This document shows, piece after piece, positions 1-6,580 of a stretch of 10,841 nt of DNA (positions are counted from its first letter, which is position 1; each line of letters starts with the position of its first letter). The DNA lies in assembly GCA_937916005.1 (NCBI GenBank), contig CALGIA010000224.1, forward strand, positions 1 to 10,841. Direction: 5' to 3'. Position numbers and translations under genes: made by a program. The DNA is from an uncultured Rhodospirillaceae bacterium. GTDB taxonomy: Bacteria; Pseudomonadota; Alphaproteobacteria; MPNO01. The notes below the pieces were generated by a model that had not been told where the DNA came from, ran no database searches, and saw only the letters and a list, made by a program, of their open reading frames with translations.

Positions 1-472
1 TGTTGAGGTCGGTGCCGGTGACGCGGACGAAGCGCGCGCCGTCGGGAAAGTTGATCGAGTGGATCATGCCCGGGTGAAACACGCCCACATCGCCCACATT
101 GAGGCGGAATTCCTTTACCGGTTCGACTTCCGCATGGCCGTCGACGGACCCGTCATCCTTGCGCGCCCAGACCGTCATGTCCGTATGGCCCAGCGCCTGG
201 CCGTAGACCGCCCAGGAACTGCCATGATCATGGGGCGGCGACTGGGTGCCTTTTTCATAGATATGGGCCAGGACGTGAAAATCGGTTTCGTCGTCATGAT
301 AGAGCGGGTGGATGCCGCGTTCCGCATCCGGGCCGCAATTGGCGTCGACGAATTCCTTGTTGGCCAGCAGCTTACCGAGATTCTGGCGGATTTTTTCGCG
401 CCCCGCATCGCCCTGATCGGATTTCAGAATCGTTCGGGTCTCGTCGCAAAAGTCCTTCAGCTCATAGCTCAT
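1..472 (-). CDS. Cupin protein resembling thiol (cysteine-type) dioxygenases, partial
   Basis: The gene reads leftwards from an ATG at 472 and runs off the window, so 157 N-terminal residues are visible and the C-terminus is missing. A GGGAG ribosome binding site lies about 8 nt upstream of the ATG. The protein shows a double-stranded beta-helix pattern with PPHDHG at residues 79-84 and HPGMIH at 133-138. His81, His83 and His138 fit the three-histidine iron site of cysteine-dioxygenase-type enzymes (H-x-H, then a third His about 55 residues on). The cysteine that cross-links to tyrosine in the mammalian enzyme is absent, as is common in bacterial relatives. By family it would be a cytoplasmic non-haem Fe(II) dioxygenase acting on a small thiol or related compound, but the substrate is unknown and it could be another cupin enzyme. 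It is divergent from the amidohydrolase and shares its control region. The overlapping plus-strand frame is an antisense shadow. Confidence 0.8.
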   Translation of the reverse strand, partial: MSYELKDFCDETRTILKSDQGDAGREKIRQNLGKLLANKEFVDANCGPDAERGIHPLYHDDETDFHVLAHIYEKGTQSPPHDHGSSWAVYGQALGHTDMTVWARKDDGSVDGHAEVEPVKEFRLNVGDVGVFHPGMIHSINFPDGARFVRVTGTDLN

Positions 473-500
473 GATCGTTCTCCCGCTCTGATGATACCGG

Positions 501-512
501 TTTGGCGCCAAA
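501..512. promoter_or_regulatory. 12-bp perfect palindrome, candidate operator
   Basis: TTTGGCGCCAAA is a perfect palindrome. It lies immediately downstream of, and shares one base with, the minus-strand TATAAT, so it would cover the transcription start of the cupin gene. This is a usual position for a repressor site. The cognate regulator is not in the window, and the assignment is inference from symmetry and position. Confidence 0.4.
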
Positions 513-540
513 TTATAGCGCGTGGGTGATGCGGAGCGAA
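512..540 (-). promoter_or_regulatory. Candidate sigma70-type promoter of the cupin gene
   Basis: On the minus strand a perfect TATAAT (512-517) is preceded, with a 17-nt spacer, by TTCGCT (535-540) as a weak -35 element. The predicted start near 505 gives a leader of about 33 nt before the ATG at 472. The -10 match is seen directly; promoter activity is inferred. Confidence 0.45.
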
Positions 541-572
541 AGGCGATTTTAAGCCAAAAAAAAATCGCCTTT
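539..572. repeat. Inverted repeat with 12-bp perfect arms in the divergent control region
   Basis: AAAGGCGATTTT (539-550) and AAAATCGCCTTT (561-572) are perfect reverse complements separated by 10 A-rich bases. The arms lie between the two candidate promoters and overlap each -35 element by 2 nt. Both flanking genes are transcribed away from it, so it does not sit at the end of a gene. A shared regulator site is the likeliest reading; an mRNA-leader hairpin is less likely because it lies upstream of both predicted starts. Confidence 0.55.
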
Positions 573-600
573 GACCATGGCGTGGCCGGGCCGGGATGAT
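571..600 (+). promoter_or_regulatory. Weak candidate promoter of the amidohydrolase gene
   Basis: TTGACC (571-576) and GATGAT (595-600) are separated by 18 nt and match the sigma70 hexamers at five and four positions respectively. The predicted start near 607 leaves about 32 nt before the preferred ATG. The -35 abuts the inverted repeat. The match is modest, so this is tentative. Confidence 0.3.
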
Positions 601-628
601 TATGATCCGGCGAAATTTTCCAGACGAT

Positions 629-632
629 GAGG
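629..632 (+). promoter_or_regulatory. Ribosome binding site deciding the amidohydrolase start
   Basis: GAGG lies 6 nt upstream of the ATG at 639. The alternative in-frame ATG at 627 has no recognisable Shine-Dalgarno sequence, only an AT-rich stretch upstream, so the start at 639 is preferred. Confidence 0.55.
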
Positions 633-638
633 CGCGAC

Positions 639-2048
639 ATGAACGGCACTCCCCGCAATGCGGATCTTCTGGTTACCGGGATCGACTGGCTGATCACCGT
701 CGATAAAACGCGGCGCATCATTCGCGACGCGGCGATCGCCGTGGTTGACGGAAAATTCGCGGCCATCGGCAAGACCGCCGAAATCACCGCCTCCTGGCGA
801 TCCGACAACATGGCCAACGGGGCCGGCATGGTGGGCACGCCGGGATTCGTCGACAACCATCTGCATTCATCGTTCCAGATGGCGCGCGGGCTGGCCGATG
901 AGGCCAACGCCCAGTCGTTCCTGTTCGATCACATGTACCCCTATGAGGGCGCCATGACGCGGGACGATGTCTATGTGTCGTCCTGCCTGACGGCCATGGA
1001 AATGCTGCGCCACGGGGTGACCTGTTTCGTCGATCCGGGCAATTACCACCCGGCGGCCACGGTCGAAGCCATTGGCAAGGGCGGCGGGCGCATGGTGCTG
1101 TCCCGGTCGTCCTTCGATTTGACCAAATCGGTCATGGGGCTGCTGCCGGAAGCCATGATAGAGAGCACAGATAGCTGCCTGGAGGCCACGGCGGCGCTGT
1201 TGAAGGAATATGACGGCGCCCATGACGGACGGATCACGGTCAGCGCCTCATTCCGCGGCCTGAACAACGCGTCCGACGCGTTGATCACGGGGCTCAAGGA
1301 ATTGGCCAACAGCCACAACACCATGCTGCAGACCCATGCGTGTTTTTCATATTCGACCCATGACGGTTGCCTGTCGGGCTTCGGCGTGCCGGAGATCGAA
1401 CGGCTGGAAAAGCTCGGCGTGCTGGATGAACGCATGCTGCTGGTCCATTCCGGCTGGCTGGAACCCCACGAGGTCGCGATCATCGCCGAGCGCAAGCCGA
1501 CTCTGGTGGCCGCGCCGTCGTCCAGCATGCATAACGGCTATGGTAATTTCATCATGGGCAAGCTGCCCGAACTGATGGCGCTGGGCGTCAATGTATCCAT
1601 CGGGTCGGACCATGCATGTTCCGGCATTACCGACATGTCGCAGGAAATGATGCTGGTGGCCGGCGGGTACAAGGAAGCGCGCATGAACCCGCGCGTGATG
1701 CCGCCGGAACACGTGGTGGAAATGGCCACCATCAACGGCGCGCGTGGCGCGGGGCTCGACCATCTCATCGGCAGCGTGGAAATCGGCAAGGAAGCCGATC
1801 TGGTACTGTTCGATACGTCGTTCCCGGAATGGCAGCCGCTGTATAATCCGGTCTCGAACCTGGTCTATGCGGCCAACGGCAATTCCATCGCCCATGTTTT
1901 CGTGGGCGGCGACCAGGTGGTGCGCGACGGGCATTTGACCCATATGGACGAGGCGGAAATCCTGTCCGACGTCAAACAGACCGCGGAACGCATCGCCGGA
2001 CGCTTGGACATGAAAAAAATCGTCAAGCTCAAGTGGCCGGTGGAATAA
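639..2048 (+). CDS. Amidohydrolase, ATZ/TRZ - MTA/SAH deaminase-like group, atypical active site
   Basis: This is a complete 469-residue protein of usual family length. The order is typical: a small N-terminal beta-domain, FVDNHLH with the metal-binding His-x-His at residues 74-76, THAC with His233, LLVHSGW with His270, GSDHA with Asp324, then a C-terminal beta-domain (GSVEIGKEADLVLFD). These match the mononuclear-metal site of triazine hydrolases, guanine deaminase and methylthioadenosine/S-adenosylhomocysteine deaminase, which hydrolyse amino or chloro groups or cyclic amides on N-heterocycles. In those deaminases the second motif is His-x-x-Glu, whereas here the fourth residue is Phe236. 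That argues against an ordinary deaminase reaction, and the substrate is unknown. No signal peptide is seen, so it is probably cytoplasmic. ATG 639 is chosen for its GAGG; ATG 627 would add four residues. The 3' end overlaps the convergent hydrolase gene by 20 bp. Confidence 0.85.
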   Translation: MNGTPRNADLLVTGIDWLITVDKTRRIIRDAAIAVVDGKFAAIGKTAEITASWRSDNMANGAGMVGTPGFVDNHLHSSFQMARGLADEANAQSFLFDHMYPYEGAMTRDDVYVSSCLTAMEMLRHGVTCFVDPGNYHPAATVEAIGKGGGRMVLSRSSFDLTKSVMGLLPEAMIESTDSCLEATAALLKEYDGAHDGRITVSASFRGLNNASDALITGLKELANSHNTMLQTHACFSYSTHDGCLSGFGVPEIERLEKLGVLDERMLLVHSGWLEPHEVAIIAERKPTLVAAPSSSMHNGYGNFIMGKLPELMALGVNVSIGSDHACSGITDMSQEMMLVAGGYKEARMNPRVMPPEHVVEMATINGARGAGLDHLIGSVEIGKEADLVLFDTSFPEWQPLYNPVSNLVYAANGNSIAHVFVGGDQVVRDGHLTHMDEAEILSDVKQTAERIAGRLDMKKIVKLKWPVE

Positions 2049-2958
2049 CTCCGCACTCGTTCAGAAACGCGACCAGGGCGGTGGCGCATTCGGCGGGCTT
2101 TTCCACCTGCAATAAATGGCTGGTGCCGGGGATCACTTCATAAGGATGCCCATAGCGGGCGTGCATGGCGCGGTTCACGTGGCCGGGCGACAGCGAATCT
2201 TCTTCCTCCGGATCGGAGCAGATGAATTTGAATTTTCCTTTCAACTCGCCGAGACGTCCGCAGAGATCCAGTTTTGAGTTGCTGAGATAGACCTGCGATT
2301 CCCCTTCTCGCGGGCAGCAAAGCTCCCAATCCCCGGCTTCTTTGTCCTCGCGCAAAATAGACCGCGCCATCAGCATGTGCTCGCCATCGACCCAGCGGCG
2401 CAAACTCCGCGATTTGGCGAACCCGCCGCCGAGCGCTTCGGGGCTAGGGAAACGGTCGGGCCGCGCGGCCGCCCATTTGACCAGCCCGGTCTCGAACCCG
2501 TAGGCCATGTCATGCAGATCGTCCCCCGGGGCCGGGATCAATGGCGGGTCGAACAGCGCCAGCACATCCCAGGCCGTGCCCCCTTCCAGGGCATGGCGGA
2601 TCGCCGTGATGGCCGAGATTGAATGAAACACGCCCACGGTGGTTTTTTCGCCCCATTCGCGGCGCACGCCCTGGATGATCTCTTCCATGTCGGAGACAAA
2701 ATAATCCAGATCGTGATGGGACAAATCATCGTGGCGCGGGTTCTGGCCATGATTGCGCTGATCATGGACCACCACATCGAAGCGGTCCGTCAGCAACCCC
2801 CAGAACGGCGCATAGGCGTCGATGGCAAACCCATTGCCGTGGGCCAGGACCAGGCGCGGGCCGTCCGGGTTGCCGTGGCGGCGCACCCTTATGATGGCGC
2901 CGTCTTCCATGGTGAGATCGACACTTTGATGGGGTTTCGGAACGGTAAGCTCGGTCAC
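2029..2958 (-). CDS. Alpha/beta hydrolase, paralogue of the gene just upstream
   Basis: A 309-residue alpha/beta-hydrolase-fold protein, the last gene of the minus-strand operon. Visible are HGNG (residues 40-43, oxyanion-hole region), DQRNHG in the next strand-turn, FHSIS around Ser113 as the likely nucleophile, SDP with Asp249 as probable acid, and GTSH with His281 as the catalytic histidine. The elbow reads Phe-His-Ser-Ile-Ser, without the glycines of the usual G-x-S-x-G. The GTG start at 2958 is preferred because VTELTVPKPHQ aligns with the N-terminus of the paralogue, and because it leaves an 11-nt gap after that gene's stop rather than a 46-nt overlap. An ATG at 3015 would add 19 residues with no counterpart in the paralogue. 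Its role is presumably hydrolysis of an ester, amide, lactone or C-C bond in the pathway; the substrate is unknown. The gene ends inside the convergent amidohydrolase gene. Confidence 0.8.
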   Translation of the reverse strand: MTELTVPKPHQSVDLTMEDGAIIRVRRHGNPDGPRLVLAHGNGFAIDAYAPFWGLLTDRFDVVVHDQRNHGQNPRHDDLSHHDLDYFVSDMEEIIQGVRREWGEKTTVGVFHSISAITAIRHALEGGTAWDVLALFDPPLIPAPGDDLHDMAYGFETGLVKWAAARPDRFPSPEALGGGFAKSRSLRRWVDGEHMLMARSILREDKEAGDWELCCPREGESQVYLSNSKLDLCGRLGELKGKFKFICSDPEEEDSLSPGHVNRAMHARYGHPYEVIPGTSHLLQVEKPAECATALVAFLNECGVIPPAT

Positions 2959-2969
2959 GTCAGGTCTCT

Positions 2970-3881
2970 CTATCTGGCTATGTTGGATATAAAATCGGTC
3001 ACGATCCGGGCGCACGCCTCGGGCTGTTCCATCTGGAGAAAATGATGGGTTCCCGGAACGAACTCATAATCAATACCCGTCTCTTCATGCAACGCCTGTC
3101 CGCAAAGCGCGGGACCCCCGGCATCGTCCAGGGTCGGGTCGGCGCAGATCAGCTTGACCGGGCGGTCGAAAGCCCGGGCGGTGGGCCAGACGCCATATTG
3201 CATCGTTCCGCAATAGATCGACGATTCCAGCGCGGCGGGGCAGCACAATACCCAGTCATCCGCCGCTTCGTCCCGGCGCAGCACGGAACGCGCGGCCAGG
3301 TCATAGGCGCCGTCAATCCAGTTGGGCAATCCAGGGGAGCGGGAAAAGACCGTTGCGAGTTGGGCAGGATCGGCGAAATGTTCGCGCCGAACGCTCCCGG
3401 TACGGGCCAGAAACCGGGCGTCTTCCAAGGCAGTATTGTGAAGCGGATGGCCTTCGGGTGGTGAGAAGGGCGGATCGAACAGCAGCATTCCATCCCACAA
3501 ACACCCATGATCGACGGCATATTTCAGGTTTGATCGCCCGGAAAGGGAGTGAAATGCCCCGAAACTGGGTTTTTCTCCGAAGTTTTTGGTGATTGCATCT
3601 CGAATCTGGTCAAGATCAGCGATTATCCGGGGATAATTATGCCCTTGAGGACCATGCAGCGGGTTTTCTCCGTAATTTCGCAAATCAAACAGCACCACTT
3701 CAAAGCGGTCGAGCAGCAAGCGCCAGAACGGGAAATAAGCGTTGGCGGCGAAGCCGTTGCCATGGCTCACCACGATGCGCATCCCATGATTTTCGCCGTG
3801 AGCGCGGATCCGGATAATCGCGCCGTCATCCATCACCGCATCGAAGGTCTGGCGCGGGGCCGGTATCTCAAGTTCAACCAA
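2970..3881 (-). CDS. Alpha/beta hydrolase, paralogue of the gene just downstream
   Basis: A 303-residue alpha/beta-hydrolase-fold protein. The landmarks repeat those of its neighbour in the same order: HGNG (40-43), FDLRNYGENP (65-74), FHSLS with Ser112, LLFDPPFSPP (133-142), WVLCCP (210-215), ADP with Asp248, and PGTHHFLQMEQP with His280. The catalytic triad is probably Ser112-Asp248-His280. The start is TTG at 3881, which overlaps the end of the lyase gene by 8 nt with GGAAG about 8 nt upstream. It is the earliest start codon available in the frame, and it aligns with the paralogue. The overlap suggests translational coupling. A tandem duplication followed by divergence is the simplest origin, which suggests the two act on related intermediates. 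The substrate is not deducible; esterase, lactonase, amidase or C-C hydrolase are all possible. Confidence 0.8.
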   Translation of the reverse strand: MVELEIPAPRQTFDAVMDDGAIIRIRAHGENHGMRIVVSHGNGFAANAYFPFWRLLLDRFEVVLFDLRNYGENPLHGPQGHNYPRIIADLDQIRDAITKNFGEKPSFGAFHSLSGRSNLKYAVDHGCLWDGMLLFDPPFSPPEGHPLHNTALEDARFLARTGSVRREHFADPAQLATVFSRSPGLPNWIDGAYDLAARSVLRRDEAADDWVLCCPAALESSIYCGTMQYGVWPTARAFDRPVKLICADPTLDDAGGPALCGQALHEETGIDYEFVPGTHHFLQMEQPEACARIVTDFISNIAR

Positions 3882-4851
3882 TGTGACCGCTTCCGGAAGA
3901 AATCTTGTCGCGCAGCCGACGTAGACTACCGCCTTTCATCACCGAACCGGGCAACGCATGACCGACGATATCCTGGGCGAGATTGGCGCAATCGATCAGG
4001 GCTTCCAGATCGAGCCCGGTGTCGATCCCCATTTCCTGGCACATGAACACGAGATCTTCCGTGCACACATTGCCCGCCGCCCCGGCATGACCGGCGAACG
4101 GACACCCGCCCAGCCCGCCGACGCAAGAATCATAGCGCGCGACGCCCATTTCAAGACCGGCCTGGGCGTTGGCGATTCCCATGCCCCTGGTGTCGTGCAG
4201 ATGCAGCGATAGATCGAGTTCCGGATATGTGTCGCGGATCGCGCCGGCCACGCGCTTGATGGATAGCGGCGTCGCCCAGGCCATGGTGTCCGACAACCCA
4301 ACCGTGGTGAGCGTCACATCATGTTCCGCGGCAATGTCGAGCAATTGCCCGACCAGCGAGACCACGCGTTCAGCCGGCACATCGCCCGCGAAATTACAGC
4401 CGAACGCAGCCATGATCCCGCCCCGCTCCACCGGAATTCCCTGCACCTTGTACATTTCGACAATCCGGTGCTGGCCGGCAAGCTGCTGTTCCGGCGTCCG
4501 GTTCTGATTGCGCATCAGGAACGGATCGGACGCGCACAGCGAGATTGAGCCCCTGTTATGGAGCCTTCCCGTGGCCACGGCGCGCTCGAATCCCCGTTCA
4601 TTGAGCCAAAGCGCGGTGTAAGCGATGCCGGTGCGCTGGGTTATGCCCGCGACGACTTGTTCGGCATCGGCCATGCCCGGCACCGCCCTGGGGTTGACGA
4701 ACGACACGATCTGCATATGGGTCAGGCCGGTTGCCGACAGCGCGTCGATCAGTTCGATCTTGCGGGCGGTCGCGATCGGACCCGGCTCGATCTGGAATCC
4801 CTCGCGCGGGCCTTCTTCGTTGATATGCACGAATGCCGGAAAATCAGACAC
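3874..4851 (-). CDS. HMG-CoA lyase-type DRE-TIM metallolyase with altered active-site residues
   Basis: A 325-residue TIM-barrel protein of the hydroxymethylglutaryl-CoA lyase family, whose classical member cleaves HMG-CoA to acetyl-CoA and acetoacetate. It shows EEGPREGFQIE near the N-terminus (residues 12-22), SFVNPRAVPGMAD (50-62), LHLHDTRG with metal ligands His217 and His219, and GGLGGCPFAG with Cys250 followed by Asn261 and TEDLVFM. Differences from HMG-CoA lyase are Glu17 where the metal-binding Asp of PRDG is expected, Gln47 where the family usually has Glu before SFVSP, and two extra residues between the loop cysteine and the metal-binding Asn. It is therefore a lyase of this fold, but the substrate may be another 3-hydroxy-3-alkyl acid or CoA ester. 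The GTG start at 4851 lies 4 nt after the GMC gene stop. A cytoplasmic location is expected. Confidence 0.85.
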   Translation of the reverse strand: MSDFPAFVHINEEGPREGFQIEPGPIATARKIELIDALSATGLTHMQIVSFVNPRAVPGMADAEQVVAGITQRTGIAYTALWLNERGFERAVATGRLHNRGSISLCASDPFLMRNQNRTPEQQLAGQHRIVEMYKVQGIPVERGGIMAAFGCNFAGDVPAERVVSLVGQLLDIAAEHDVTLTTVGLSDTMAWATPLSIKRVAGAIRDTYPELDLSLHLHDTRGMGIANAQAGLEMGVARYDSCVGGLGGCPFAGHAGAAGNVCTEDLVFMCQEMGIDTGLDLEALIDCANLAQDIVGHALPGSVMKGGSLRRLRDKISSGSGHIG

Positions 4852-4855
4852 TGTG

Positions 4856-6460
4856 TCAGGCGTCCTGGCGGATCATATCGGCTGCTTTTTCGCCGATCAT
4901 GATGGTCGGCGCATTGGTGTTGCCGCCAACGATATTCGGCATGACCGAGGCATCGACCACGCGCAGGGACTCAATACCCCGCACGCGCAATTCCGGATCA
5001 ACCACCGAAGCGGCATCGCCACCCATCCGGCAAGTGCCGACGGGATGAAAGATGGTGCTGGCATTTTCGCGGATCCAGGCTGAAAGCGCCTCATCGCTGT
5101 CAAATTCGGGGCCGGGCCAGATTTCGGTTCCCCCATAGCGCTCGAATGCCGGCGTCGCAAGCAACCGCCGGACTTCGTTGAACCCGCGCAGCAGCACGGG
5201 CAGGTCTTCCGGGTCGGAAAAAAACCGGGGATCGATTTCGGGCGCGGCGCCAGGGTCGGCCGAGCCCAGCCGTACTTCGCCCCGGCTTTTCGGACGCAGC
5301 AGCACCGCATTCAGCCCGTAGCCATGTCCCCAGCCCAGCAACGCGCCGTCGGTGCCGCGCTTGGCCGGCACGAACACATGCTGGATATCGGGCCGGTCAA
5401 GGGTCGGGTCGGTCCGGATGAAGCCGCCGCCCTCGACCAGATTGCTCGACCAAAGCCCGCGCCGCATGGTGAGATATTCCAGGACACTCAATGCCAGCTT
5501 CGGCAGGGCGCGGATCGATATGCCGTAAGGAATCATGCTCGAGCTGTCCATTTCGACCCGGACCGAGATATGGTCCTGCAAATTCTTTCCGACGGTCGGC
5601 AGCGCGTGGCTGACCTGCACCCCGAGCTTCGACAGCGCGTCCCCATCGCCGATGCCGGACAGCATCAGGAGTTGCGGCGACCCTATCGCGCCGGCCGACA
5701 GGATTACCTCGCGCCGCGCCGATATGCGGCGGCGTTGGCCCTTTTCGATCAGCTCGACCCCGGTCGCGCGTTTGCCGTCCAGGATCACCCTTGCGACCTG
5801 TCCGCCAGTGATCACCTCCACATTGTTGCGCTTGCGCGCCGGGTCCAGATAGGCGGCGGCGGCGGACCAGCGCCGACCATTCTTCTGGGTGACCTGATGG
5901 AGGCCGTAGCCATCCTGTTCCACGCCGTTGAAATCTTCCACATAGGGATATTGAAGCTGTTCCGCCGCCTCGGCGAGGGAGGCCTGCAGCTTGCTGGGCC
6001 GGTCGATGAACGTCACGTTGAGTGGGCCGCCGGTGCCGTGCAGTTCGGAATCGGGAAAGCTCTCGTTGTTTTCCGCCTTCAGGAAATACGGCAGCACGTC
6101 ATCCCAGCCCCAGCCGGGATTGCCCGCCGCGGCCCAATCATCGTAATCGAGCCTGTGGCCGCGTATGTAAACCATTCCGTTGATAGAACTCGACCCGCCC
6201 AGGGTCTTGCCCCGGGGGATATAAACCTGAGCGCCGTTCATATTGTCCTGGGGGGTGGTGGAATATCGCCAGTTCAATGATTTATGCCGCATCAGCAGGA
6301 CAATGCAGGCTGGAATATGAATCAACGGGTTGCGATCCCTGGCCCCGGCCTCGATGAGGCAGACGCTGGACCGGCCATCCTCGCTCAACCGATTCGCCAG
6401 CACGCAACCCGCCGACCCGGCGCCGACGATCACATAATCAAACTCTATATCTTCAGCCAT
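4856..6460 (-). CDS. GMC-family FAD oxidoreductase (choline/alcohol dehydrogenase-like)
   Basis: First gene of the minus-strand operon; 534 residues, the usual GMC length. The N-terminal dinucleotide-binding motif GAGSAG (13-18) and Glu37 bind FAD. The two GMC signatures are visible as RGKTLGGSSSINGMVYIRG (83-101) and SAGAIGSPQLLMLSGIG (255-271). The C-terminal active site has HPVGTCRMG with His472, and GGNTNAPTIM with Asn516 as the probable partner. Family members oxidise primary alcohols, choline, glucose or polyethylene glycol to aldehydes or acids; the substrate here is unknown. No signal peptide or twin-arginine motif is seen. The start is ATG at 6460 because the FAD motif begins 13 residues later, as expected. 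The same frame stays open upstream to about 7012, but there it runs antisense to the iron-sulphur gene. The gene is divergent from the molybdenum hydroxylase pair across 120 bp, so shared control is plausible. Confidence 0.9.
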   Translation of the reverse strand: MAEDIEFDYVIVGAGSAGCVLANRLSEDGRSSVCLIEAGARDRNPLIHIPACIVLLMRHKSLNWRYSTTPQDNMNGAQVYIPRGKTLGGSSSINGMVYIRGHRLDYDDWAAAGNPGWGWDDVLPYFLKAENNESFPDSELHGTGGPLNVTFIDRPSKLQASLAEAAEQLQYPYVEDFNGVEQDGYGLHQVTQKNGRRWSAAAAYLDPARKRNNVEVITGGQVARVILDGKRATGVELIEKGQRRRISARREVILSAGAIGSPQLLMLSGIGDGDALSKLGVQVSHALPTVGKNLQDHISVRVEMDSSSMIPYGISIRALPKLALSVLEYLTMRRGLWSSNLVEGGGFIRTDPTLDRPDIQHVFVPAKRGTDGALLGWGHGYGLNAVLLRPKSRGEVRLGSADPGAAPEIDPRFFSDPEDLPVLLRGFNEVRRLLATPAFERYGGTEIWPGPEFDSDEALSAWIRENASTIFHPVGTCRMGGDAASVVDPELRVRGIESLRVVDASVMPNIVGGNTNAPTIMIGEKAADMIRQDA

Positions 6461-6580
6461 GAACGAGGATGTTCCCCAAAAGAAACTCAAAGCGGTTGTA
6501 TCTTGTAGCATTTGAAACCATTGAACCGAAGGCCCGTTAACGCGAAACTGTCGGCGCATCGAATTTGAGGATAAAGCCAT
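6461..6580. promoter_or_regulatory. Divergent intergenic region between the GMC and molybdenum-enzyme operons
   Basis: These 120 bp must hold the promoters of both operons, which start on either side. I see an 8-bp palindrome CGTTAACG (6535-6542), two imperfect direct repeats beginning TTGAA (6512 and 6521), and GAGG at 6567-6570 as the ribosome binding site of the iron-sulphur gene (10-nt spacer). No convincing -35/-10 pair stands out on either strand. Confidence 0.5.

Noticed and set aside
59..529. Open plus-strand frame of 156 codons at the left edge
   Set aside because: It is antisense to the cupin gene, whose histidine motifs and ribosome binding site make it the real gene.
539..572. 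Reading the inverted repeat as an intrinsic terminator
   Set aside because: Both neighbouring genes start here and are transcribed away from it, so no transcript from the window needs to end at this point.
1347..1943. Open minus-strand frame of 198 codons in the amidohydrolase gene
   Set aside because: It is antisense to conserved amidohydrolase motifs and has the His/Arg-rich composition typical of such shadows.
5324..6280. Open plus-strand frame of 318 codons inside the GMC gene
   Set aside because: It lies entirely antisense to a well-supported GMC oxidoreductase and shows no recognisable motif; long antisense frames are common in high-GC DNA.
6535..6542. CGTTAACG palindrome as an operator
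   Set aside because: An 8-bp palindrome is too short to separate from chance, and it has no clear position relative to a promoter.
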